Shown here: positions 8,760 through 16,018 of the stretch, in pieces
How the letters are laid out: the number at the start of each line of letters is the position of its first letter
Numbering within the stretch: the stretch's first letter is position 1
The notes under the pieces: generated by a model
Seen by the model: only the letters and a program-made list of their open reading frames with translations
Database searches by the model: none
Told to the model about the DNA's origin: nothing
NCBI GenBank assembly: GCA_963774415.1
Contig: CAVZEU010000001.1
Location: 372,001-436,000, forward strand
Direction: 5' to 3'
Source of the DNA: SZUA-36 sp963774415
Lineage (GTDB): Bacteria; Pseudomonadota; Gammaproteobacteria; Xanthomonadales; SZUA-36
Length of the DNA: 64,000 nt
Translations under genes and position numbers: made by a program

Positions 8760-10256
8760 TCAGTGGGAGATTAGGTTAGGTCGCTTGATATGCAGTTTCA
8801 TGCGCTTGTCCAGCTTTGAAAATTGGGTAAGTGCGTCTTCCAGATGCTGCCGCAAGACATCTTTTGACAACCATCTGCCATGTACAAAAATTCCGACGAT
8901 CTTGTGTGTATTGGCGACGTCCATCAGCGGGTTTGCATCAAGGAGCACAAGGTCGGCAATCTTGCCGGTATCAACCGTCCCAAGGTCTTTTTCCATCTCA
9001 ATGGCGCGCGCTCCGTCTAGCGTGGCCAGTTTCATCACAGCCGCCGGGCTGATGCCGGCTCCCACCAGTTCTTCCAGCTCGTCCGTGAAGGAAAAGCCGC
9101 ACACAGTGCCGGAAACGTAACAGTCAGTGCCGGTATCCATAGGGACGCCCGCTTTGAAAAAGGCTAGTGTCAGGCGCTTCATGAAATCATATCGTTTGAG
9201 CAACCGGTTGCGCAGGTCGGGGTCTTGAAACCGTTCCGACTGATATTCATTCCGGTCCGGCAACCACGACCGGTAGACAATTGAATCGGCGTAGGCCGTG
9301 GCGGGCTCCTTGAGCAGTTTGTCGAGGCCAAATACGGACCGCAGGGCATTGTGGAAAACAATCAGTGTGGGGGTCACCGCAACGCCTGACTTTTTGGCCA
9401 GTGCCGTGAACATGGCAACTTCCTCATCGCTGCCGGTTTTGGCGTATGAGGCGAAATCTTCCATATGAGCCACTCGATCCTGGTGATCGTGCGGTGGGTC
9501 GAGGCCGAGGCCATATTCGAGCGGTAAGGTGCGGGGCAGATGGCCGTCCACGCGCATGCCCAACCTGTGGGCTTCGCTTATGATGGCGTCGTAACTGTCT
9601 CTGCTAAGGAGATCGTAAATTTTGATCAGGTCGTAGCCGGTAGCGTGCATTTCGTCGACCACATCCCGGCCTTCCGGTCCGGTGGCGACAATTCTGACAT
9701 ACGGGTCGCTGGGTGGATTGCCGTCCAGGCGGGGCGTGGTGACGACCATTCGTGGCCCCAGCGCCTTGCCGTCCCTGATAGCATCGCGTAGGACCAGCAT
9801 CCCCCTGTCACCGTGCATCACTTGTATTGAGGTTACGCCATTATAGAGAAAGAGGCTGAGGTGCGCTGGAGACAGGATGTCTTCTTCGGTCAGTGAAAGG
9901 GTTGGGGCAATGGCTGACGCTTTCATCAATGTGTTCAAGTGCACATGCATATCGATGAAGCCCGGAGAGAGATATTTGCCTTTGCCGTCTATGACGTTAC
10001 TGTCGGCAGGCTGTCCGAGTGACTTGTTGTCCGCGACGATGGCGGCAATGCGACCGCCCCTGATAAAAACAGCGCGGTCTGATTCGATGCTCCCCTTGAT
10101 GACATCGATCACATTGACGTGCCGGATGACATAGGCGGGATCGGCTGCCTCCGAAATAGAACAGCCGATAACCAACGCCGTGAGACCGGCAAGGGCGAGC
10201 CTAGGTCCCCGGTGCGTTAAAAGAGAACGATACGCGGTGGCTAATAAATACATCAT
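8760..10256 (-). CDS. Amidohydrolase-family lipoprotein
   Basis: A 498-residue amidohydrolase-superfamily enzyme (imidazolonepropionase/prolidase-like branch). A signal sequence ends in VIGC (Cys32), a fair lipobox. The metal-binding HxH is DMHVH (His104, His106), with further candidates in GHLPRT, HDHQDRVAHMEDF and the late Asp of DTGTD. The C-terminus has the typical GTVDTGKIADLVLLDANPL strand. Members hydrolyse C-N bonds in cyclic amides or X-Pro-type dipeptides. It faces the receptor operon convergently and shares a divergent control region with the transporter gene. GGAG about 10 bases upstream of the ATG pair at 10251-10256 serves as ribosome-binding site. The likely job is periplasmic hydrolysis of part of the imported ligand. 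Confidence 0.88.
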   Translation of the reverse strand: MMYLLATAYRSLLTHRGPRLALAGLTALVIGCSISEAADPAYVIRHVNVIDVIKGSIESDRAVFIRGGRIAAIVADNKSLGQPADSNVIDGKGKYLSPGFIDMHVHLNTLMKASAIAPTLSLTEEDILSPAHLSLFLYNGVTSIQVMHGDRGMLVLRDAIRDGKALGPRMVVTTPRLDGNPPSDPYVRIVATGPEGRDVVDEMHATGYDLIKIYDLLSRDSYDAIISEAHRLGMRVDGHLPRTLPLEYGLGLDPPHDHQDRVAHMEDFASYAKTGSDEEVAMFTALAKKSGVAVTPTLIVFHNALRSVFGLDKLLKEPATAYADSIVYRSWLPDRNEYQSERFQDPDLRNRLLKRYDFMKRLTLAFFKAGVPMDTGTDCYVSGTVCGFSFTDELEELVGAGISPAAVMKLATLDGARAIEMEKDLGTVDTGKIADLVLLDANPLMDVANTHKIVGIFVHGRWLSKDVLRQHLEDALTQFSKLDKRMKLHIKRPNLISH

Positions 10257-10296
10257 GCTTCTATTCTCCAGGATATGTTGGAGGTTATATTCTACT

Positions 10297-10314
10297 ATTA
10301 ACGATTAACGATAT
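10297..10314. promoter_or_regulatory. Operator-like site, copy 2
   Basis: On the minus strand it reads ATATCGTTAATCGTTAAT. Over the 13-base core ATCGTTAATCGTT it agrees at 11 positions with the perfect palindrome at 10503-10523. It lies just upstream of the likely -10 of the amidohydrolase gene, the same relative place as in the receptor promoter. Confidence 0.5.
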
Positions 10315-10502
10315 GTAGAGGGTAATCCTTATCGAATATTTTACGCCAGGTTTACATGGGCAGGGAGGACAAAACATTGAATAAGTTACATTGAGCCAAT
10401 ACAATACAACGAAGATCGAGTGGAGTACGCGAGCGGTGAAGGAGGGGTGCCGGTTTCTGGATCGATGCGTTAAAAAGCGCGCCCTTATTTCAGTTTTCAA
10501 AA

Positions 10503-10523
10503 TATTATCGTTAAACGATAATA
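10503..10523. promoter_or_regulatory. Operator palindrome, copy 3 (perfect)
   Basis: A perfect inverted repeat with 10-base arms around a single A at 10513; the core is ATTATCGTTAAACGATAAT. Its right arm supplies GATAAT at 10517-10522, preceded at 16 bases by TTTCAA (10495-10500), a weak -35. The transporter start codon is about 107 bases downstream. The size and symmetry suit a dimeric helix-turn-helix repressor. Confidence 0.7.
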
Positions 10524-10628
10524 AGAAATTCATATGCGACAATTTGGCCAATTCCCAGATTGTGGTATGTCATCAGTGAGGCTTTTGGTGGCGATGAAGC
10601 ATGACCAGACTATCTTGTTCAATGACAA

Positions 10629-11981
10629 TTGCTGATTGCTGGCTTTTATAAAAGCGAGATAAAGGGAACTCTTATCTTAAACATCGGAACTTTTCGCAAT
10701 CCTGCGGGTGCCGGCCACGTCTGGTTTGGTCATCCCAAGGCTCTCACTTTTCTGTTCCTAACCGGCATGTGGGAAGTTGCGGCGTTGGCGGGCATGCGGA
10801 CGATCCTTGTTTTTTATTTAGTAAACCAGCTTCATTTCCTGTCGTCACATGCAGTGGAAGTTTATGGCCTGTCCACGGCGGCCTCATTTGTAATGAGCAT
10901 GATCGGCGGTGCCATCGCCGATCGCTTTCTGGGCATTGCGCGCGCCGTCGTATTTGGCGCGCTTATTCTGGCCATCGGTCATTTTGCGCTGGCTTATTCC
11001 TTTCTCCTGTACCCAAGTCTGGCCCTGATCGCAATCGGAAGCGGCCTCTTCCGGCCGTCGCTAATCGCGCAAGTCTGGATGCTGTATGACGAGGCAGATC
11101 CCAGGGCCCGACAGGCGCTGCTTTTGTACAAGCTCGGTTGCAACTTGGGCGGTATCTTTGGCCCCATTGTTTGCGGCGCGCTTTATGAACTTGTGGGGTG
11201 GGGCGCTGCCGTGGTGTTTTGCGGCGGTGGCATGCTGGTATCGGTCTTGATATTTGTAGCGAGTCGCCACCTGTTGCCGAAAATGGAAAAGCGTGCTGAA
11301 AGACATGGAGAAGGACAGATAAAAAAAGGCAAGCGATTTACTCGACGTAGGCTTATGGTGCTACTCATCGTGGGAATTGGGGCCTCGTTTTACTGGACCG
11401 TGGCCAATCAGCAGGGGGGCACTCTCGCACTTTGGACATATGAATCAGTAAACCGCGACATCCATATGGGCAAGAGCCTGTTCACCATTCCAGCGGCTTG
11501 GTTTCAGACTCTGAATCCGATTATGATTTTGCTATTTACTCCGGTAATCAGTTGGCTTTGGTCCCGCGACGGCGGGATTGCAAAAGAATCGACTGAGTTG
11601 CGTCGCATGGTGGCTGGCTCATTGATGCTCGTAACATCATTTGTCGTTCTGTCGCTGGGGTGTTTTATTACCGGTAGTGGCCACGTGCACTGGCTCTGGC
11701 TCGCCCTGGCTATTGCACCAATGACTTTGGGTGAAATATATCTCGATTCGATGGGGCAGGCATTTTTCTGTCGTCAGGCGCCTCCCGGGTACCTCTCTAC
11801 GTTTCTCAGTCTCTGGTTCGTCACCCTGACTGTGGGTTTTGTGACAGCAGGATGGCTAGGCGAACTCTGGATCCGGATGACGCCGGCACCCTTCTTCATA
11901 GTGTCCGCCTTGATTGCGGTGGTTGGCGCCATTGTGATCGCCTGCGCAAGGGTTATTTCACGACGGGACTTGGATGCGTAA
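10629..11981 (+). CDS. POT/PTR2-family peptide transporter (MFS)
   Basis: A 450-residue membrane protein with about 12 hydrophobic helices. The N-terminal FGHPKALTFLFLTGMWEVAALAGMRTILVFYL follows the proton-coupled oligopeptide transporter pattern, where other members have E-R-F-S-Y-Y-G-M-R. Here the usual ExxER-type residues are changed (WEVAALAGMR), so proton coupling or specificity may differ. The only in-frame start after the upstream stop (10623-10625) is TTG 10629, or a later unconventional codon, and no clear ribosome-binding site is visible. Its 3' end overlaps the amidohydrolase gene by 8 bases, so import and hydrolysis are translationally linked. It should carry di- or tripeptides or peptide-like products into the cytoplasm. 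Confidence 0.85.
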   Translation: MLIAGFYKSEIKGTLILNIGTFRNPAGAGHVWFGHPKALTFLFLTGMWEVAALAGMRTILVFYLVNQLHFLSSHAVEVYGLSTAASFVMSMIGGAIADRFLGIARAVVFGALILAIGHFALAYSFLLYPSLALIAIGSGLFRPSLIAQVWMLYDEADPRARQALLLYKLGCNLGGIFGPIVCGALYELVGWGAAVVFCGGGMLVSVLIFVASRHLLPKMEKRAERHGEGQIKKGKRFTRRRLMVLLIVGIGASFYWTVANQQGGTLALWTYESVNRDIHMGKSLFTIPAAWFQTLNPIMILLFTPVISWLWSRDGGIAKESTELRRMVAGSLMLVTSFVVLSLGCFITGSGHVHWLWLALAIAPMTLGEIYLDSMGQAFFCRQAPPGYLSTFLSLWFVTLTVGFVTAGWLGELWIRMTPAPFFIVSALIAVVGAIVIACARVISRRDLDA

Positions 11982-13224
11982 CATCAGAATGCATAACCTC
12001 AGAATTGACGGCAACAGGCTTTGGAAATCCATATGCGCCATGGCTGAAATCGGGGGGACGGTCAATGGCGGCGTGCGCCGTCTGGCATTGACCGACGAAG
12101 ATAGGCGAGCACGTGATCTATTCGTTGCCTGGTGCCGGCAGGCGGGTTGTACCGTTACCATCGACCAGATGGGAAATATTTTTGCCCGGCGTGAGGGGAC
12201 GGACCCCACCCTGTCACCGATCGTGACAGGCAGTCATTTGGACTCCCAGCCCACGGGTGGTCGTTTTGATGGCGCTTATGGTGTCTTGGCTGGGTTGGAG
12301 GTCATCCGGACGCTTAACGACCACGATTTTCATACGAAAGCGCCGATCGAAGTTGCGGTTTGGACCAATGAGGAAGGAACGAGGTTTGCACCCGCGATGC
12401 TCTCTTCTGGTGTTTTTGCAGGTGTTTTCGACCTACCATATGGATTGTCGCGGCTTGACTCCGAGGGAAAGAAGCTGGGCGATGAACTAGCCCGGATTGA
12501 CTACGCTGGACCGGCACAAGTGGGTGGGCGCCCCTTCGGCGCTTTTTTTGAGGTCCATATCGAACAGGGTCCTGTACTTGAAGCGGGAGGCAAGACGATT
12601 GGTGTAGTGACCGGAGCACAAGGGCAACGATGGTACGAGATCACCTTTAGGGGACAGGAAGCGCACGCGGGTACGACACCGATGCACCAACGTCGGGATG
12701 CACTAGTTGCGGCATCCAAATTGGTGGATAAGGTCAACCGGATTGGTTTGGAGCATGGGCCCTGTGCCTGCGCCACAGTGGGAATGTTGAACGTTGGACC
12801 CAATTCGCGAAATACGATCCCCGGCAGTGTTTTCTTGACCGTGGATTTCCGCCACCCTGATGATGTTGTACTGGCAAAAATGGATGCGGCCCTCCGGCAG
12901 TGCCTCGCCCTGATCCACGCGAGAGGTCGACTGGAAGTTGAATTACAACTAATCTGGCATTCTCCCGCAGTGCAGTTCGACCCGACCTGTATTGTATCCG
13001 TTCGTGATGCGGCGAAGAATCTTGGTTTGACATACATGGACATTATTTCGGGCGCGGGTCACGATGCCTGTTACATCAGCCGCGTTGCCCCGACCGGCAT
13101 GATATTCATACCTTGTGAAAATGGAATTAGCCACAACGAAATTGAAAATGCCGCCGAAGCCGATGTCGCTGCTGGTGCACAGGTGCTGCTACTCGCCCTG
13201 CTCACACATGCGGGTGCGAGGTGA
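11974..13224 (+). CDS. M20-type amidohydrolase (N-carbamoyl-L-amino acid hydrolase / allantoate family)
   Basis: A 416-residue zinc amidohydrolase of the hydantoinase/carbamoylase branch of M20. Metal ligands fit: His88 in GSHLDS, bridging Asp99 in RFDGAYG, Glu134 in TNEEG, a His in FEVHIEQGP and a late His in the GISHNE block. AGHDACY is also conserved. Such enzymes remove carbamoyl or other acyl groups from the nitrogen of amino acids, or act on beta-ureidopropionate or allantoate. ATG 11974 overlaps the transporter gene by 8 bases; ATG 11989 is a possible alternative. Next to a peptide transporter, the natural role is release of a blocked amino acid after import. Confidence 0.9.
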   Translation: MRNIRMHNLRIDGNRLWKSICAMAEIGGTVNGGVRRLALTDEDRRARDLFVAWCRQAGCTVTIDQMGNIFARREGTDPTLSPIVTGSHLDSQPTGGRFDGAYGVLAGLEVIRTLNDHDFHTKAPIEVAVWTNEEGTRFAPAMLSSGVFAGVFDLPYGLSRLDSEGKKLGDELARIDYAGPAQVGGRPFGAFFEVHIEQGPVLEAGGKTIGVVTGAQGQRWYEITFRGQEAHAGTTPMHQRRDALVAASKLVDKVNRIGLEHGPCACATVGMLNVGPNSRNTIPGSVFLTVDFRHPDDVVLAKMDAALRQCLALIHARGRLEVELQLIWHSPAVQFDPTCIVSVRDAAKNLGLTYMDIISGAGHDACYISRVAPTGMIFIPCENGISHNEIENAAEADVAAGAQVLLLALLTHAGAR

Positions 13225-13308
13225 TTATATTGTGACGTTCATGGCTCGGGCACACGCTCCGTCATCAGTTGCTATAGCGCCCCCAAACCGATCATCAGGA
13301 AAATACCT

Positions 13309-13339
13309 GCATGTACCTCAAGCGGCATGTACCTCAAGC
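13309..13339. repeat. Short tandem direct repeat
   Basis: Two copies of GCATGTACCTCAAGC, 13309-13323 and 13325-13339, are separated by one base. They lie in the 228-base gap between the convergent M20 and aminotransferase genes. No other feature is seen in that gap. It could be replication slippage. Confidence 0.6.
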
Positions 13340-13452
13340 CGTTGCGCCCGCGGATAAGCTTTAGTCAGATAAGTTTCGAGTCCTATAAAGGATGATGTCG
13401 ACTGAGTTTTGCCGTTACTTCGGATTGTTCCAGATTCTTCAACTAAGCCCAG

Positions 13453-14745
13453 TCAGGTTGCGGCGAACCAGTCGGCCAAGACGTCGATCCCAGCCACCAC
13501 TTTCGGACAGCAATCCTCAAGGAACTGGTCCCCGAGTTCGCCGTCGGCGGGGCTCTTGGTTGCTTCCGACATAGCACTGTCGCCGTCGAAATCAACAAAG
13601 GCGAGGCGTGCGTGTAAATCTGTTTCGCTGCCACCGAAGCTTGTGGACGGCAGCAGCGCCACCCCAGTTTTGTCCAGTAGCTCGGCACAGAGTGGTTCAA
13701 TGGTTGCGATGCCGGCCTTGGCTAGAGTGTCTTTCTTGGGAGAGAAATCCACGTACGCGTAAAACCCTCCTTGCGGAGGGTGCACACGCATACCAGACTG
13801 AACCAGCTTGGCATGGGTATACGCGCCTGCAGCCCGGAGAATGCTGCGTTGGGTTTTCAAATGCGCCACCACTCCCGCGCCGAAGGAATACGCCACCTTG
13901 GCTGCTTCCTGCATCGGCGCCGCTGCGGCCGAAACCGTTTCGGACAGAATACCTGTGATGGTGGATTTGAACTCCTTGCCCAGCGCCTCGGGTACGCCCA
14001 TAATGCCAACCCGCCAGCCGCCACAGCCCGCCCATTTCGACAAGCCCCCGGTGACCAAAGTGCGCTCCGGAAAGTACTTGGCGAAGCTCTCGTGCTTCCC
14101 GGCGTAATGCAACATGCCGTAAATTTCATCGGAGATGCAGATTGCGTTGTGACGTTGCAGCACGTCGGCAATTTGGAGCAGTTGGTCCCCAGTAAAGCTC
14201 TGCCCGGTGGGGTTGGACGGGTAATTAAGGATCAATACCGCCGGGTTTTTGTTCCGGCCAGGTCGGCGCATCAGGGCCTCGTCCAGGGATTCGGGCGTGA
14301 TCATCCAGCGATTTGCGTAGTTCGTTTCCACCGGCACGACGTTCAAACCCATCATGCGTGCTTGCGGTTCGTAAGACACCCAAGACGGGTTGGGGACAAG
14401 AATATCGGTATCCTTAAACGCTGCAATGGCGGCAAAAAGAAGGATTTTCGATCCGGCGGACACAAGGATATCGTCGGGTGTGTACCCGGTGCCGTATATT
14501 TGGTTATGCCAGTTGGCCGCAATACGGCGGAGTTCGGGCACGCCCTCGACATTTGGGTAATAGGTCAAGTGGGCGTTCTCGCGCAGGGCCTCGACCACAC
14601 TTTCATGCGGGGTAAAGGGGGATTCCCCGAAGCCGAATTTATAGATGGTTTCGCCCTGACCGGCCCGCAGGCGCGAAACCTCATTGATGAGGAGTGTGCG
14701 AGATTTGGGCAAGTCACGCAGATGGTTGGCGAGGTTGATCGACAT
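13453..14745 (-). CDS. Class I/II PLP-dependent aminotransferase
   Basis: A fold-type I aminotransferase of 430 residues from ATG 14745, close to the usual 400. The frame continues upstream to 14949, but those 68 codons look non-coding and the family homology starts at MSINLANHLRDLPKSR. Motifs: YPNVEGVPELRRIAA, ILNYPSNPTGQSF (the NPTG cofactor motif), ISDEIYGMLHY and the PLP lysine in TGGLSKWAGCGGWRVG, followed by the substrate-carboxylate Arg region. It is aspartate-aminotransferase-like, but the amino donor cannot be assigned. It would transfer amino groups from amino acids released by the neighbouring peptidases to a keto acid. No copy of the shared operator is seen upstream. Confidence 0.92.
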   Translation of the reverse strand: MSINLANHLRDLPKSRTLLINEVSRLRAGQGETIYKFGFGESPFTPHESVVEALRENAHLTYYPNVEGVPELRRIAANWHNQIYGTGYTPDDILVSAGSKILLFAAIAAFKDTDILVPNPSWVSYEPQARMMGLNVVPVETNYANRWMITPESLDEALMRRPGRNKNPAVLILNYPSNPTGQSFTGDQLLQIADVLQRHNAICISDEIYGMLHYAGKHESFAKYFPERTLVTGGLSKWAGCGGWRVGIMGVPEALGKEFKSTITGILSETVSAAAAPMQEAAKVAYSFGAGVVAHLKTQRSILRAAGAYTHAKLVQSGMRVHPPQGGFYAYVDFSPKKDTLAKAGIATIEPLCAELLDKTGVALLPSTSFGGSETDLHARLAFVDFDGDSAMSEATKSPADGELGDQFLEDCCPKVVAGIDVLADWFAAT

Positions 14746-15112
14746 GGTTCTAACAACGCCTCGAGGGAGATAGTCTACCTTTAGATTAACAAAGTTCCCA
14801 TGCCGAGCATAGATAAAGAGGTGTGCAAAATGTACTGGGAAATACAGGGGCGTTTGACCGCCTTTATGTACTGTTATCTCTGGTTTTATTGGTTTTGGAA
14901 TACCCTTTTCAAGGTTAACAAACTTGACCTTCCTGCAAAGACTCTTCACTTCAAAGTCTAACTGTCGGGCGTGATCGGGAGCATGGGTTAATACAACGTG
15001 CGTGCTTCCAAATGGATTGGGAATTTAAGGGTACTTGACTTGTGCCTCCAGAGTTTAGTTATCGGCTTTAATTGCTGCAGTAAGTGAACTGATTATGTAT
15101 CCATGCGGGTGT
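14746..15112. other. Intergenic region, no gene recognised
   Basis: About 370 bases between the aminotransferase start and the tRNA terminator. The part adjoining 14745 must hold the aminotransferase promoter, but I see no convincing -35/-10 pair. GAGG lies about 13 bases upstream of the ATG. The rest is low-complexity AT-rich sequence with no recognisable gene or repeat. Confidence 0.5.
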
Positions 15113-15159
15113 GACACAAAAACAAATAAGAAAACAGGCCACTCGATTGAGTGGCCTGT
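15113..15159 (-). terminator. Rho-independent terminator of the tRNA operon
   Basis: Perfect 11-base arms ACAGGCCACTC / GAGTGGCCTGT (15134-15144 and 15149-15159) with a 4-base loop. On the minus strand they are followed by a T-rich run (complement of 15113-15133). It is correctly placed to end transcripts from the two tRNA genes. Confidence 0.9.
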
Positions 15160-15197
15160 AAACACATTAAAGTATATGAACTTTAACATCTAACGTT

Positions 15198-15273
15198 TGG
15201 CGTCCCCTACCGGGTTCGAACCGGTGTTGCCGCCGTGAAAGGGCGGTGTCCTAGGCCTCTAGACGAAGGGGAC
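15198..15273 (-). tRNA. tRNA-Glu (anticodon UUC)
   Basis: The 76-base minus-strand sequence begins GTCCCCTTCGTCTAGAGG and ends with an encoded CCA. It folds as a cloverleaf with anticodon loop CUUUCAC (anticodon at 15237-15239) and T-loop GGTTCGAACCC. It closely resembles E. coli tRNA-Glu. It is second in a two-tRNA operon, 2 bases after tRNA-Ala. Confidence 0.97.
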
Positions 15274-15275
15274 AT

Positions 15276-15351
<76 letters not shown>

Positions 15352-15363
15352 GCAAGGCGCGCA

Positions 15364-15392
15364 ATCTTACGCAGTAAGCGCGAGCCTGTCAA
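15364..15392 (-). promoter_or_regulatory. Promoter of the tRNA-Ala/tRNA-Glu operon
   Basis: On the minus strand TTGACA (complement of 15387-15392), a 17-base spacer and TAAGAT (complement of 15364-15369). Transcription would start near 15357, a few bases before tRNA-Ala. The GC-rich bases between -10 and start form a discriminator of the kind found on stringently controlled stable-RNA promoters. Confidence 0.85.
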
Positions 15393-15447
15393 ACCTCGCG
15401 AATCCCCGCTCTGCACGAACGGGGCCCCGTGTCGGTTCCTCCATATT

Positions 15448-15957
15448 TTAACCGAGCGCCTCGACAATTGGTAATGCCTCGCCGCCGCGAATGCCGTCAC
15501 GGACCGGCCGCATGCTGGCGACGTTGTGGCCCTGCTGCAACAGGTAGTCCAACCACTTGTGCAGCGCCAGGTTGAGGCGCCAGTTGCGCTGCAACAGGTA
15601 CTGGTGCGGCAGGCTCGGGTGAGCGACCCGCCGGCAGCCCTGCAGCGGGTCAAACGAAGTCGCCTCGGCCAGGCGGGCGTCCTTGTACAGGCGGATGTGG
15701 GCGTCCGGTGCAATTTCATTTCCATCCGCATGCTCGAACTGGTACGTCAGGCGCAGGAAATGCGTGTAGGGGTGACGTTCGAGGATATCCATCTTCAGCA
15801 GCGGCGAGTGCTGCACCTGCGACTGGAACGAGTCGTAGAAGCTGACATGGTCGGGGATCAGCAGCATCATCCGCTGGTAGATTTCCGCCTGCACCTCCTG
15901 CAGGCGCCTGAGCGCCGGCTTGAAACAGAGGCCATGTTTTTGCCTGAACGAAACCAT
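15448..15957 (-). CDS. DUF1249 family protein (YqiB-like)
   Basis: A 169-residue protein matching the DUF1249 family, of which E. coli YqiB is a member, over its whole length (LIPDHVSFYDSFQSQVQHSPLLKMDILERHPYTHFLRLTY split across conserved blocks, then ARLAEATSFDP and a basic C-terminal part). No signal peptide or membrane segment; probably cytoplasmic. Its biochemical function is not established; other bacteria often keep it beside the nudF/cpdA genes, which are absent here. The gene lies just upstream of the tRNA operon on the same strand. Confidence 0.8.
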   Translation of the reverse strand: MVSFRQKHGLCFKPALRRLQEVQAEIYQRMMLLIPDHVSFYDSFQSQVQHSPLLKMDILERHPYTHFLRLTYQFEHADGNEIAPDAHIRLYKDARLAEATSFDPLQGCRRVAHPSLPHQYLLQRNWRLNLALHKWLDYLLQQGHNVASMRPVRDGIRGGEALPIVEALG

Positions 15958-16018
15958 GAAAAAAGCATATCACATTGCGCCGGCAGCGGGTGCGCCGGCG
16001 GCCGCTGCCACGGCTGGC

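Larger units (their letters stand above)
10257..10628. promoter_or_regulatory. Divergent control region between amidohydrolase and transporter genes
   Basis: This 372-base stretch is AT-rich and holds no convincing gene. It contains two copies of the shared operator (10297-10314 and 10503-10523). For the minus-strand gene a possible -10 is TAGAAT (complement of 10289-10294), next to copy 2. For the plus-strand gene GATAAT (10517-10522) sits inside copy 3. A 62-codon open frame at 10391-10579 starts with TTG, resembles nothing and overlaps the operator, so it is not annotated. Confidence 0.6.

Noticed and set aside
10391..10579. 62-codon frame starting with TTG in the divergent control region
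   Set aside because: It overlaps the operator and promoter and has no ribosome-binding site or resemblance to known proteins.
14746..14949. 68-codon N-terminal extension of the aminotransferase
   Set aside because: The extension is not homologous to the family and has no ribosome-binding site; ATG 14745 starts the conserved part.
15379..15447. GC-rich hairpin as a terminator for the DUF1249 gene
   Set aside because: The GGGGCCCC-type inverted repeat lacks a following T-run.
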